DNA from: Actinoplanes octamycinicus
GTDB taxonomy: Bacteria > Actinomycetota > Actinomycetes > Mycobacteriales > Micromonosporaceae
Assembly: GCF_014205225.1 (NCBI RefSeq)
Contig: NZ_JACHNB010000001.1
Location: 6,925,501-6,989,500 of the forward strand
Reading direction: 5' to 3'
DNA length: 64,000 nt
Shown here: in pieces, positions 1 to 8,310 of the stretch
Layout of the letters: every line of letters begins with the position of its first letter
Numbering within the stretch: the first letter of the stretch is position 1
Made by a program: the position numbers and the translations under genes
Notes under the pieces: model-generated
The model's input: only the letters and a program-made list of their open reading frames with translations
What the model was told of the DNA's origin: nothing
The model's database searches: none

Positions 1-1056
1 CCGGCTTTCAACGAGGCGAAGACCATCGGGCCGGCCGTCCGCTCGCTGGCGCTCTCGGCACATCCGGGCGTCGAGGTGATCGTGGTGGACGACGCCTCCA
101 CCGACGGCACCGGCGACGTGGTTCGCCAGCTGGGACTGGGCAATGTCCGGGTGGTCCGGACGCCGTCGGGCGGGAAGGCGGCCGCGCTCACCACCGGCGC
201 CGGGTTCGCCCGCCACGACCTGATCGTGATGGTGGACGCGGACACCGTGACCGAACCGGACGCGATCCACCGCATCGTCCAGCCGTTCGCCGACCCGGGT
301 GTCGGCGCGGTCTCCGGCAACGTCAAGGTCGGCAACCGGCGCGGCCTGCTCGGCGCCTGGCAGCACATCGAGTACGTGATCGGCTTCAACCTCGACCGGC
401 GCCTCTACGACGCGCTGGGCTGCATCGGGACCATCCCCGGGGCACTGGGCGCCTTCCGCCGCCAGGCGCTGACCGACGCTGGTGGACTGCACACCGACAC
501 GCTCGCCGAGGACACCGACCTGACCATCGCGGTGCAGCGGGCCGGCTGGCGGGTGGTCTTCGAGGACTCGGCACGGGCCTGGACCGAGGCGCCGACCGGG
601 CTGCGCCAGCTGTGGCGGCAACGGTACCGGTGGAGTTTCGGCACCATGCAGGCGTGGTGGAAACACCGCCGGGCGGTGCTCGACCGTGGTCCCTCCGGCC
701 GGTTCGGCCGCCGCGGGCTGCTGCTGATCGCCGTGTTCACCGTGGTCCTGCCGCTGCTGGCACCGCTGATCGATCTGCTGGCCCTCTACGGCTTCGTCGT
801 CCTCGATCGCCGTGCGGCGGCGGTCTCCTGGCTGGCCGTCACCGCGGTGCAGGCGGTCACCGCCGTGGTCGCCTTCCGGCTCGACCACGAGCCGCTGTGG
901 CCGTTGTGGAGCCTGCCCCTGCAGCAGGTCGCCTACCGACAATTCCTCTACCTGGTGCTGCTGCACGCGGCGGTGACCGCCCTGACCGGTCGCGGACTGC
1001 GCTGGCAGAAGCTGCGCCGGACCGGCGGCGTCGCCGTCCCGGCCGGCGCCGGATGA
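1..1056 (+). CDS. Family 2 glycosyltransferase, membrane-bound (5' end outside window)
   Basis: The reading frame is open from the first base, so the start lies upstream; 351 residues are visible. It looks like a processive polysaccharide synthase of the GT2 family (poly-N-acetylglucosamine or hyaluronan synthase-like), moving a sugar from a nucleotide-sugar donor onto a chain at the membrane. The nucleotide-binding DDAST motif is near base 88, the metal-binding DAD at 235-243, the catalytic-base region EDTDLT at 508-525, and QRYRW (a QxxRW motif) at 619-633. From about base 712 there are hydrophobic helices that would form the membrane channel, followed by a basic tail. The stop overlaps the following kinase region as ATGA, suggesting co-transcription. 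The sugar and product cannot be read from the sequence. Confidence 0.85.
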   Translation, partial: PAFNEAKTIGPAVRSLALSAHPGVEVIVVDDASTDGTGDVVRQLGLGNVRVVRTPSGGKAAALTTGAGFARHDLIVMVDADTVTEPDAIHRIVQPFADPGVGAVSGNVKVGNRRGLLGAWQHIEYVIGFNLDRRLYDALGCIGTIPGALGAFRRQALTDAGGLHTDTLAEDTDLTIAVQRAGWRVVFEDSARAWTEAPTGLRQLWRQRYRWSFGTMQAWWKHRRAVLDRGPSGRFGRRGLLLIAVFTVVLPLLAPLIDLLALYGFVVLDRRAAAVSWLAVTAVQAVTAVVAFRLDHEPLWPLWSLPLQQVAYRQFLYLVLLHAAVTALTGRGLRWQKLRRTGGVAVPAGAG

Positions 1057-1073
1057 ACGAAGGGAGCATGACG

Positions 1074-2354
1074 ATGCCGCACGTACCCGGCGACCTGATC
1101 GCCGGCCGGTACCGCCTCGACGACCGGATCGCCGCCGGAGGCATGGGCGAGGTGTGGCAGGCCACCGACACCGCGCTGAACCGGCCGGTCGCGGTGAAGA
1201 CGCTGCGCGCCGACCGGGCGCTCGACCCGCAGTTCCAGGTCCGGTTCCGGCAGGAGGCGCACGCCATGGCCGCCCTGCATCACCCCGGCGTCGCCGACGT
1301 CTACGACTACGGCCAGGAGTCCGGCAGCGACGCCTATCTGGTCATGGCCCGGGTGCACGGGCAGCCGCTCGACGAGCGGATCGCCGAGCGCGGCCGGCTC
1401 GGCCCGGCCGAGACGATGTCGGTCGTCGCGCACGTGGGCCGCGCCCTGCAAGCGGTCCACCAGGCCGGCATCGTGCACCGGGACGTGAAACCCGCCAATC
1501 TGATCATCCAGCCGGGCGGCGAGGTGGTGCTGGTCGACTTCGGCATCGCCCGGACGGCGGGTTCGGCGACCCTCACCGGGGTGGGCGAGGTCGTCGGCAC
1601 CGCCGGTTACATGGCGCCCGAGCAGGTCGCCCGCGATCCGATCGGACCCGCCACCGACGTCTACGCGCTCGGCGCCGTCGCCTACCACTGCCTGGCCGGG
1701 CACCCACCGTTCCTCGGCGACAACCCGCTCACCGTCGCCATGCAGCACCTGAACGACGCACCGCCGCCCCTGCCCGCGGACGTCCCGGCCGCGGCGCGTG
1801 CGGTGGTCAGCACCGCACTGGCGAAGGATCCTGCTGATCGCTTCCGGTCGGCCGCCGCGATGGCGGCCGCCGCCGACCGGGCCGCGGGCGAGCCGGCAGG
1901 CGCCGACGTCACGGTCGTCCTCCCCCGGGAGAGCGTCTACGGTACGCCGGAAGCCCCGCCACCCACCGGTCATCGTCGCGGGCTCCTGCTCGCCGTGCTG
2001 GCCGCACTGCTGACGCTGCTCGCCTCCGGTGCCGCGCTGGCTTTCGCCGACCCGTTCGGCTGGTTCCCCGGAACCCCGCAGCCGTCCCCGTCCACCTCGC
2101 CGCCGAGCCACCGGCCACCGTCGCTGAACCCCACCGGGGGCGCGCCGGCCACCCGGCCGACCGCTACCTCACCCAGCCCCCGGCCGCCCACGTCCAGCCC
2201 GTCGACCACCCGGCCGCCGTCGACTACCCGGCCGCCGTCGAGCAGCCCGCCGCCGTCCAGCAGCCGTCCGCCCGCCAGCAGCAGCCCGGCACCGGCGACC
2301 TCGGCCACCCCGACGGCGACCACGACCCCTCCGGCCGAAGGTGCCCAGTCATGA
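1074..2354 (+). CDS. Transmembrane Ser/Thr protein kinase, PknB-like, without PASTA domains
   Basis: 426 residues. The N-terminal kinase domain (about 11-270) has the glycine-rich loop AAGGMGEVW, catalytic Lys42 in VAVK, the loop HRDVKPAN (135-142), DFG at 155-157 and APEQ at 181-184, so all catalytic residues are present. One membrane helix (about 303-325) follows, then an extracellular tail of roughly 100 residues made almost only of Pro, Ser and Thr, with no PASTA or other sensor fold. I chose ATG 1074 because GGGAG at 1062-1066 is 7 bases upstream; an in-frame ATG at 1053 overlaps the stop of the preceding gene but lacks that spacing. The gene overlaps the next one by ATGA. The tail may span or anchor to the cell wall; its ligand is unknown. 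Confidence 0.9.
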   Translation: MPHVPGDLIAGRYRLDDRIAAGGMGEVWQATDTALNRPVAVKTLRADRALDPQFQVRFRQEAHAMAALHHPGVADVYDYGQESGSDAYLVMARVHGQPLDERIAERGRLGPAETMSVVAHVGRALQAVHQAGIVHRDVKPANLIIQPGGEVVLVDFGIARTAGSATLTGVGEVVGTAGYMAPEQVARDPIGPATDVYALGAVAYHCLAGHPPFLGDNPLTVAMQHLNDAPPPLPADVPAAARAVVSTALAKDPADRFRSAAAMAAAADRAAGEPAGADVTVVLPRESVYGTPEAPPPTGHRRGLLLAVLAALLTLLASGAALAFADPFGWFPGTPQPSPSTSPPSHRPPSLNPTGGAPATRPTATSPSPRPPTSSPSTTRPPSTTRPPSSSPPPSSSRPPASSSPAPATSATPTATTTPPAEGAQS

Positions 2355-2797
2355 ACATCACGATCGAGGCCGTCCGGGACGTCACACCCGAGGTGGTCGA
2401 GGCCGTCGGCCGCCTGCTCCCCCAGTTGTCGTCGTCGGCCCGGCCGGCCGATCCGGCGGCGCTGCGGAGGATCGCCGGCTGGCAGGGCAGCCGCCTGTAC
2501 GTCGCGCGTGCCGACGGCGAGGTGGCCGGCATGCTCACCCTGATCGAGTTCCCGATCCCGACCGGGCTGCGAGCGTGGATCGAGGACGTCGTGGTGGACG
2601 AGGCGGCCCGCGGCAACGGCATCGGCGCGGCGCTGACCCGGGCGGCGGTCCGGCAGGCCCGCGCCGACGGCGCCCGCACCGTCGACCTCACCTCCCGGCC
2701 GTCCCGCCGGGCCGCCAACCGGCTCTACGAGCGGCTCGGCTTCCGGGCGCGCGACTCCCGGGTCTATCGGCTCCCGGCCGACGCGGATGTCCGCTGA
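2351..2797 (+). CDS. GNAT-family N-acetyltransferase
   Basis: 148 residues, the usual length of a single GNAT domain. The acetyl-CoA pyrophosphate-binding motif A is visible as VVVDEAARGNGIGAAL, and the C-terminal end has the common ANRLYERLGFRARDS stretch. The start ATG overlaps the kinase stop (ATGA at 2351), so it is probably translated with the kinase. The substrate cannot be deduced; small molecules, antibiotics or protein amino groups are all possible within this family. Confidence 0.85.
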   Translation: MNITIEAVRDVTPEVVEAVGRLLPQLSSSARPADPAALRRIAGWQGSRLYVARADGEVAGMLTLIEFPIPTGLRAWIEDVVVDEAARGNGIGAALTRAAVRQARADGARTVDLTSRPSRRAANRLYERLGFRARDSRVYRLPADADVR

Positions 2798-2801
2798 TGA
2801 T

Positions 2802-2815
2802 CCGACCTTCGGCCC
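2802..2815 (+). promoter_or_regulatory. Weak DosR/DevR-like box
   Basis: CCGAC-CTTC-GGCCC lies 62 bases before the start of the gene at 2878. It keeps GAC-N4-G-CCC of the DosR consensus GGGAC-N4-GTCCC but has lost the first two G. The spacing matches the better boxes further along this window. It is the weakest member of the set. Confidence 0.3.
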
Positions 2816-2877
2816 TCCCAGACGGATCTGCGGATGCCGACGATGGGCACAGGCCCACCCGCAAGGAGGAGATCGGC

Positions 2878-3558
2878 ATGGCACTCCCGGCAACGCAGGG
2901 AACCGGTCCGGCAACGGAACTGTCCGCTTCGGATCGCACCGACCTGCTTCATCGCATGCTGGTCCTGCGGCATCTGGCCGTCCTGAGCCGAGCGCCGGGT
3001 CGCGGCGCGGAGGCCGTCGTGGCGGGCATCGGCGCCGCGCTCTCGCCGTCCGATCACCTCCACGTCATCGGCAGCTCACCGACCGGCGAGGAACGGTCCC
3101 AGAGCACGGCCGGCATCACTGTCCGGCTGGCTCACTTCGGCGGCAACGGCGGACCAGACCGGATCTGTGCGCTCTTCGCACACCGGTCCTCGGATCGCAT
3201 CCAGCGTCAGGTCACCGTCGACGGCTGGGACGTGGAGGCGGTGTTCGCCGCCTCGGCCCGGGCAGCTCGTGCGGTCCGTACCTGGGACGCCGCCCACCTG
3301 CTCACCCTGCGCACGGGTGGCGCGCGGGGCCGCCACGATCCGATCGCGGTCCTGGCCGACCGGATGCGTCTGGCTCACCAACTCGACGACGACACGTTCG
3401 CGTGCTTCGAACTCGACGCCCGCCGCGTCGCCACCCGCCTCAGCCGCGACCGAGGCCTCGACGGCAGGCTCGCAACCCTGGCCACCGTCGCCAGCGCGCT
3501 GGCCCCCCGCTTCACGCCCGCCCCGGATCCCGCGGCACGCCAGTACCGCCGCGGCTGA
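2878..3558 (+). CDS. Conserved-looking hypothetical protein
   Basis: 226 residues. The ATG at 2878 follows AAGGAGGAG with good spacing. I do not recognise a family. It appears soluble, with no signal peptide or membrane segment, and codon use is typical of the neighbours, so it is very likely a real gene. It is separated from the GNAT gene by 80 bases that contain a weak DosR-like box, and a strong stem-loop overlaps its stop codon, so it is probably a single-gene transcript. A regulatory or stress role is only suggested by that box. Confidence 0.7.
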   Translation: MALPATQGTGPATELSASDRTDLLHRMLVLRHLAVLSRAPGRGAEAVVAGIGAALSPSDHLHVIGSSPTGEERSQSTAGITVRLAHFGGNGGPDRICALFAHRSSDRIQRQVTVDGWDVEAVFAASARAARAVRTWDAAHLLTLRTGGARGRHDPIAVLADRMRLAHQLDDDTFACFELDARRVATRLSRDRGLDGRLATLATVASALAPRFTPAPDPAARQYRRG

Positions 3559-3589
3559 CAGGATCGCCCGGCCGGGCCGATCGCCTGTC
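3557..3589 (+). terminator. Stem-loop terminator after the 2878-3558 gene
   Basis: GACAGG-ATCG pairs with CGAT-CG-CCTGTC around a GC-rich loop, with a two-base bulge. It begins inside the stop codon. There is no T-run, which is common for actinobacterial terminators. Confidence 0.5.
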
Positions 3590-3676
3590 CCGGACTGGGA
3601 TGCACTCGCGCACCCCGCGGCGCACCGTCCTCTCGCAACCAGTGCTGATCCCGGGACGCGACAGCGCCCCGCCGGC

Positions 3677-3931
3677 TCAGCCGCGCCGACGGTAGTGGTC
3701 GGCGATCAGCAGCGTGGCGACGGCGGCGACCACGACGACGGTCAGCACCACCCCGGCCGTCCCCCAGGCGACCATCGCCACCGACAGCAGCCCCCAGAGC
3801 AGCCCGCCCACGACAGCAACCGCCGCCCGGACTCTCCGCGGCCACGGTCGGCGCCCGGCCAGGCCGGGAAAATCGTCGACCAGCCGCGCCACGATCCGGT
3901 CGAACTCTCGCTGGTCCCTGTCGCTGTCCAT
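3677..3931 (-). CDS. DUF3040-like small membrane protein
   Basis: 84 residues. A short charged N-terminal stretch (DRDQREFDRIVARL) is followed by two hydrophobic helices and a basic C-terminus (DHYRRRG), the architecture of DUF3040 proteins common in actinobacteria. Function of that family is unknown. ATG 3931 was chosen because GGAGG lies 7 bases upstream; a longer in-frame start at 3967 has no such site. It stands alone, with the hairpin repeat array upstream of it. Confidence 0.65.
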   Translation of the reverse strand: MDSDRDQREFDRIVARLVDDFPGLAGRRPWPRRVRAAVAVVGGLLWGLLSVAMVAWGTAGVVLTVVVVAAVATLLIADHYRRRG

Positions 3932-4120
3932 CGGGCCACCTCCGCTGTGGAGCCCCCGAAATCTCACCTACCAGAGTAGGCCGCCCCACCCCACACAGCC
4001 CCGCCCCGGACCCCACCAAAAAATCAACCCGTTTCGGGTACGCCCGAAGCCCCCTCCCCGCCGCACCCACCTCCACCCCGTGACCGTCCCGCGACGCCCG
4101 CTCCACCCCGGACCGCCACG

Positions 4121-4752
4121 CGCCTCACTGTCACCGGCTGGCTCTCACGGGTGCCTCACCGCTCGCGAGACACCCGTGACACACAGCCAGCACCCGACCG
4201 CCGCAAGCCAGCCCCAGCCAACCTGGGATCCCCGCGCCCCTCACTGCCACCGGCTGGCTCTCACGGGTGCCTCACCGCTCGCGAGACACCCGTGACACAC
4301 AGCCAGCACCGAGCGCCGCAAACCAGGCCCAGCCAACCTGGGATCCCCGCGCCCCTCACTGCCACCGGCTGGCTCTCACGGGTGCCTCACCGCTCGCGAG
4401 ACACCCGTGACACACAGCCAGCACCGAGCGCCGCAAACCAGGCCCAGCCAACCTCGGACCCCCGCACCCCTCACTGCCACCGGCTGGCTCTCACGGGTGC
4501 CTCACCCCTCGCGAGACACCCGTGACACACAGCCAGCACCGAGCGCCGCAAACCAGGCCCAGCCAACCTCGGACCCCCGCACCCCTCACTGCCACCGGCT
4601 GGCTCTCACGGGTGCCTCACCCCTCGCGAGACACCCGTGACACACAGCCAGCACCGAGCGCCGCAAACCAGGCCCAGCCAACCTCGGATCCCCGCACCCC
4701 TCACTGCCACCGGCTGGCGCTCACGGGTGCCTTGCCGCTCGCGAGACACCCC
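4121..4752. repeat. Six tandem ~115-bp units, each with a two-part hairpin
   Basis: The core GGCTGGCTC (GGCTGGCGC in unit 6) recurs at 4136, 4252, 4367, 4482, 4597 and 4712, giving one spacing of 116 and four of 115 bases. Each unit carries inverted arms TCACGGGTG and CACCCGTGA (4145-4153 and 4171-4179 in unit 1) around a loop containing the palindrome CTCGCGAG, flanked by outer arms GCTGGCT and AGCCAGC (4137-4143 and 4185-4191). Units 2-5 are nearly identical; unit 1 and unit 6 are diverged, and unit 6 has a broken right arm. Open frames cross the array, but the period is not a multiple of three so no repeat protein is encoded. It fills most of the 962-base gap between 3931 and 4894. No spacers of CRISPR type are present. 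The remaining flanks (3932-4120 and 4753-4893) show no gene. Confidence 0.9.
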
Positions 4753-4893
4753 TGGGGGGACCAGCCGGTGGCCCGGCCTTCGGCGGACCGGGTGAGGAGC
4801 GGTCGCTGGCCTTTCACGGTTCCTTCGCGATGGGGAGACGACCGGCACGAGGAGTCGAGGCGGGGCTTTGGGCGTACCGGAAGCGGTTGGGGG

Positions 4894-6876
4894 TCAGGCC
4901 ATGGCTCGGACGCCTATGCCGAGGCCGACCAGGACGACCAGGGCTGCGGTGGCGGTGGGGGCGGTGGCGGCGGCTCGGTGGGTGAGGCGGGCCAGGCGGC
5001 CGGGCCAGCGGCCGTTGGTGATCAGGTGGGACAGACGGCGCTGGGCTACCACCAGGAGCAGGCCGATCGCGGTGAGGGTGCCGGCCATGCCGATGCCGTA
5101 GGCGATGACCAGCGCCACGCCGAGTCCGGCCCGGCCCAGGCCGATCGCTCCGAGGAGGACCACCAGCGCGGACGGACTGGGCACCAGGCCACCGGCGAGA
5201 CCGATTCCGGCCAGGCCGAGACGCCGGCGGATCCGGTCACCGCGCCCCACGTCGTGGCTGTGTCCCTGGTCGGGACTGTGCTCAAGCTCGTGGCCGTGGC
5301 TGTGGGCGGAGCCGTGGCCGTGGGCGGAGCCGGGGCCGTGGCTGTGGCCGAGACCGTGGCTATGGGCGGAGCCGGGGCCGTGGTCGTGGCCGTGGCTGTG
5401 GCCGAGGCCGAGGCCGTGGCTGTCGCTGTGGCCGTGGCCGTGGCCGTGGCCGAGGCCGAGGCCGTGGCTGTCGCTGTGGCCGTGGCCGAGGTCGTGGCCG
5501 TGGCTGTGGCCGAGGCCGTGGCTGTGGCCGTGGCCGAGGTCGTGGCTGTGGCCGAGGCCGAGGCCCACGCCGTGGCTGTGGCCGGGGCCGTGATCGTGAT
5601 GATGGTGCGGACCGTGGTGGTGATGGCCATGTGGTTGGTGGGAGTGCGGTGGGGCGCCGGTGGAGCGTCGGCGGGCAGCGACGAGCATGCTGATGCCGAC
5701 GGCTACCACGAGGAGGCCGCTGGTCAGGCCGAGGGCGCTGAGGACCTGCTCGCCGACCAGGGCTGTTGAGGTGCTGAGGAGGAGGCCGAGCAGGAGGACT
5801 CCGCCGGTGTGGGCGATGGTGACCGTGCCGCCGACGGCCAGGGCGTCCCGGATTCGGCCCTGCCGGCCGGCGAAGTAGGCCGCCATCACGGTCTTTCCGT
5901 GGCCGGGAAGGGCGGCATGGCCGGCACCGAGGACCAGCGCCAGGAGGAAGGCCAGGCCGATCACCAGCGGGGTGAGGCGGCCGCCGAGCGCCTGCTCGAC
6001 CCGGGTCTGGGCGGCGGTGAGCCAGCTCGGGCCGGAAGCGCTGATCGCCGATCCGCCGGGTTCTGCTGCCGTGCCTGCACGGCCGGGCTCTGCTGCCACG
6101 CCGGGCCCGCCGGGCTCGGCTGCCGCGCCTGGACCGCCAGGCTCGGCTGGCACGCCTGGACCGCCAGGCTCAACGGCCGCGCCGGGACCGCCGGGCTCTG
6201 CTGCCGCGCCGGGAGCGCCAGGCCCGGCTGCCCCCGGATTGTTGGGTTCGGTGGGCGGGGCCGGTTCGCCTAGCCGGATTGTTGCGGAGCGGACGTCGGG
6301 CGCGGACGTGAGCAGGTCGCGGGGATAGGTACGGAGCTGGTCGGAGATGCTTTGGGCGGGCAGGCTGGAGGCGGCGAGGCTGATCCCGGCGCCGGTGGCG
6401 GTCATCTCCCGCCAGCCGACCCGGTCGGTGCGGTAGCCGTTGTCGACGGTCAGCTCGGTCCGGTCGGTGAGGCGGATGGGTGCGCTCAGCGAGCAGGCCA
6501 GGCGGCTGGTGGACAGGCCGCCCGCGCCGGGTGTGACGGCATAGCTCTGACCGGACAGCGTCCAGGTCAGACGCTCGCCGGCGGCCGAAACCGCGAAGGC
6601 GGCGGCCAGCTGATCGCATTCGGACCGGGCGTGGCTGGTGCGTTCGGCCGGGGACAGGGTGCCGTCGCTGTCGGTGTCGGCTCGGGTGCGGTCCTGGAGG
6701 GTCGGGATCTCGGCGGCGTCGACGAAGGCGGTCACGTCCACGCGGTCCGGATGCAGGGTAAGGCCAGCGTACTGGTTGACCGAGAAGTTGCCGAGCGGGT
6801 GCGCCTGGGCCGGGGCGGCCGGCCAGGCGAGGATGCCGGCAGCCACGACCGCCGCGCCGATCAGGTATTTCTTCAT
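4894..6876 (-). CDS. NicO/RcnA-like nickel-cobalt exporter with His-rich loop
   Basis: 660 residues. A signal peptide (MKKYLIGAAVVAAGILAWPA) is followed by HPLGNFSVNQY and an extracytoplasmic domain of about 250 residues. Next is a linker of repeated PGGPG/AAEPGGPG units (bases ~6050-6240), then a NicO-type membrane domain with the motif LGAGHAALPGHGKT. A very long His/Gly-rich loop (bases ~5260-5650) interrupts the membrane domain. The family moves Ni2+ or Co2+ across the membrane, and such loops bind metal. ATG 6876 has GGAGG upstream and overlaps the stop of the TPR gene (ATGA), so the two are co-translated. The His-rich loop is encoded by GTGGCC/GTGGCT-type repeats seen on the plus strand, likely a slippage-prone tract. 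Confidence 0.85.
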   Translation of the reverse strand: MKKYLIGAAVVAAGILAWPAAPAQAHPLGNFSVNQYAGLTLHPDRVDVTAFVDAAEIPTLQDRTRADTDSDGTLSPAERTSHARSECDQLAAAFAVSAAGERLTWTLSGQSYAVTPGAGGLSTSRLACSLSAPIRLTDRTELTVDNGYRTDRVGWREMTATGAGISLAASSLPAQSISDQLRTYPRDLLTSAPDVRSATIRLGEPAPPTEPNNPGAAGPGAPGAAAEPGGPGAAVEPGGPGVPAEPGGPGAAAEPGGPGVAAEPGRAGTAAEPGGSAISASGPSWLTAAQTRVEQALGGRLTPLVIGLAFLLALVLGAGHAALPGHGKTVMAAYFAGRQGRIRDALAVGGTVTIAHTGGVLLLGLLLSTSTALVGEQVLSALGLTSGLLVVAVGISMLVAARRRSTGAPPHSHQPHGHHHHGPHHHHDHGPGHSHGVGLGLGHSHDLGHGHSHGLGHSHGHDLGHGHSDSHGLGLGHGHGHGHSDSHGLGLGHSHGHDHGPGSAHSHGLGHSHGPGSAHGHGSAHSHGHELEHSPDQGHSHDVGRGDRIRRRLGLAGIGLAGGLVPSPSALVVLLGAIGLGRAGLGVALVIAYGIGMAGTLTAIGLLLVVAQRRLSHLITNGRWPGRLARLTHRAAATAPTATAALVVLVGLGIGVRAMA

Positions 6877-8249
6877 CGTGTGCCTCCGGCGCTGCTCGGA
6901 GTGGTGGGAGACGGCGAGCGGTGGGCTTCGGGAGGGGCTGGGGTGGTGGCGGCCGGTGCGGGCAGGGCGGCGAGGGCTCGGCGGGCGATGGGGGCTTCGA
7001 CCGGGGAGAAGTGGGGGTTGGTGGTGAGGGCTCGGGTCAGTTCGGTGCGGGCGGCCGCCGGGTGGCCGAGACCGAGCTGGATCATGCCGAGGTGGTAGGC
7101 GTAGACGGCCGGGCGGGCGCCGCCGGCGAGCGCGCGCCGGGCGTACCCCAAAGCTTCTTGATCTTGGCCGGCCTGGTGCAGGGACCAAGCGAGGGTGTCG
7201 GCCACGTCCGGGTGCTGCCGGCGGGCCCATTCCGCGCGGGCGGCCCGCACCGCGTCGGCCGGACGGTCCTGGGCCAGGGCGAGCGCGGCGGCGGCCAGAC
7301 CGTCGGCCCCACCGTTCGCGGTGAACAGCCGGTCCGCGGCGGCGGCCAGCTCCACCTGCGCGGCGGCCTCGGTGTGCCGACCGGCCGCCCGCAGCAGCTC
7401 GGCGTATTCCACCAGCGTGGACGGCCCGGGCAGCCGCTCGGTCAGCTCCCGGTAGCCGGAGAGATCACCCCGGGCGGCCTTGACCCGGGCGCTGCCGTAC
7501 AGCGCGCCGAGCGCCCCCGGATCGGCGGCCAGCGCGGCCGCGTACTCGACAGCCGCACCGTCCAGGTCACCCCGCCCGAAGGCCAGGTCACCGAGCTGCG
7601 CCCGGCAGAACGCCACGTCGTGCCGGTCGACCGCGTCCTCGAGGGCCTGCCGCATCAACCCGGCCGCTTCGGCGATCCGGCCGTGCAGCTCCAGGTCGTA
7701 GGAGGCGCGAGCGTACGCGGCCAGCCCCGGCCGCAGGTCGAGCATCCGCTGCACGGCCGCGGTGGCCCCGCGCGCGTCCCCGAGCTGGGTCAGCGCGTCG
7801 GCCAGCACCCCGTACGCGTCAGCGTCGTGCCCGTTGACCGCGAGCGCCGCGCGCGCCTGTGCCCCGGCGGTCCGGAAGTCGTGCCGGGCGTTGGCCAGCG
7901 CGCCGAGCACCACCAGCGCGTCGCTGTTGCCGTCCCGCCGCAGGGCCAGCGAGCGCCGGGCGGCCTGCTCGGCCTTGGGGTAGAGCCCCGGGTCGGCGGT
8001 GATCCGGGCCTGTTCCAGGTAGGCCGCGCCGAGCGCCGCCCAGCCCGGCCAGTCCCCGGGAACGTCGCGCAGCTGCTGCTGGGCCCGGCTGACCCGGGCG
8101 GCCAGCAGGTCGGCGGCCGCCGGGGCAACGACCGTGGTGGCGGGCGTGGCCGGGGCGCCGGTCCGCGGCCGGATCAGCACCGCCGCCACCCCGAGCAGGG
8201 CGGCCGCGAGCGCGACGGCCAGGGCGAGTCGGGCGAGGGTTCGTCGCAT
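6873..8249 (-). CDS. Membrane-anchored tetratricopeptide repeat protein
   Basis: 458 residues. An N-terminal hydrophobic segment (LARLALAVALAAALLGVAAV) probably anchors it. The rest is helical repeats of TPR type, with recurring A..LG.A...A patterns, ending in a Pro/Thr/Ser-rich tail. TPR domains hold protein partners together. It sits between a DUF4331 gene and the NicO exporter gene, and overlaps the latter by four bases, so it probably assists that exporter or the secreted DUF4331 protein. No enzymatic motif is visible. Confidence 0.8.
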   Translation of the reverse strand: MRRTLARLALAVALAAALLGVAAVLIRPRTGAPATPATTVVAPAAADLLAARVSRAQQQLRDVPGDWPGWAALGAAYLEQARITADPGLYPKAEQAARRSLALRRDGNSDALVVLGALANARHDFRTAGAQARAALAVNGHDADAYGVLADALTQLGDARGATAAVQRMLDLRPGLAAYARASYDLELHGRIAEAAGLMRQALEDAVDRHDVAFCRAQLGDLAFGRGDLDGAAVEYAAALAADPGALGALYGSARVKAARGDLSGYRELTERLPGPSTLVEYAELLRAAGRHTEAAAQVELAAAADRLFTANGGADGLAAAALALAQDRPADAVRAARAEWARRQHPDVADTLAWSLHQAGQDQEALGYARRALAGGARPAVYAYHLGMIQLGLGHPAAARTELTRALTTNPHFSPVEAPIARRALAALPAPAATTPAPPEAHRSPSPTTPSSAGGTR

Positions 8250-8268
8250 GGTGGTCCCCCAGGGAGAG

Positions 8269-8302
8269 CGGGTGGGCGCGGGATCGGTGCCGCGCCCACC
8301 CG
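8269..8302 (-). terminator. 13-bp perfect hairpin between DUF4331 and TPR genes
   Basis: CGGGTGGGCGCGG (8269-8281) pairs perfectly with CCGCGCCCACCCG (8290-8302) around an 8-base loop. It lies 8 bases after the DUF4331 stop and 19 bases before the TPR start on the minus strand. It may end or thin out transcription between the two genes, or stabilise the upstream message. There is no T-run. Confidence 0.6.
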
Positions 8303-8310
8303 GGAAACGG

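Noticed and set aside
4121..4752. CRISPR-like array
   Set aside because: Units are contiguous ~115-bp copies without unique spacers, and no cas gene is in the window.
4522..5769. A plus-strand frame with long VAVAVAEAEA repeats
   Set aside because: It is the complement of the His-rich loop of the Ni/Co exporter joined to the hairpin array; no plausible start site or domain.
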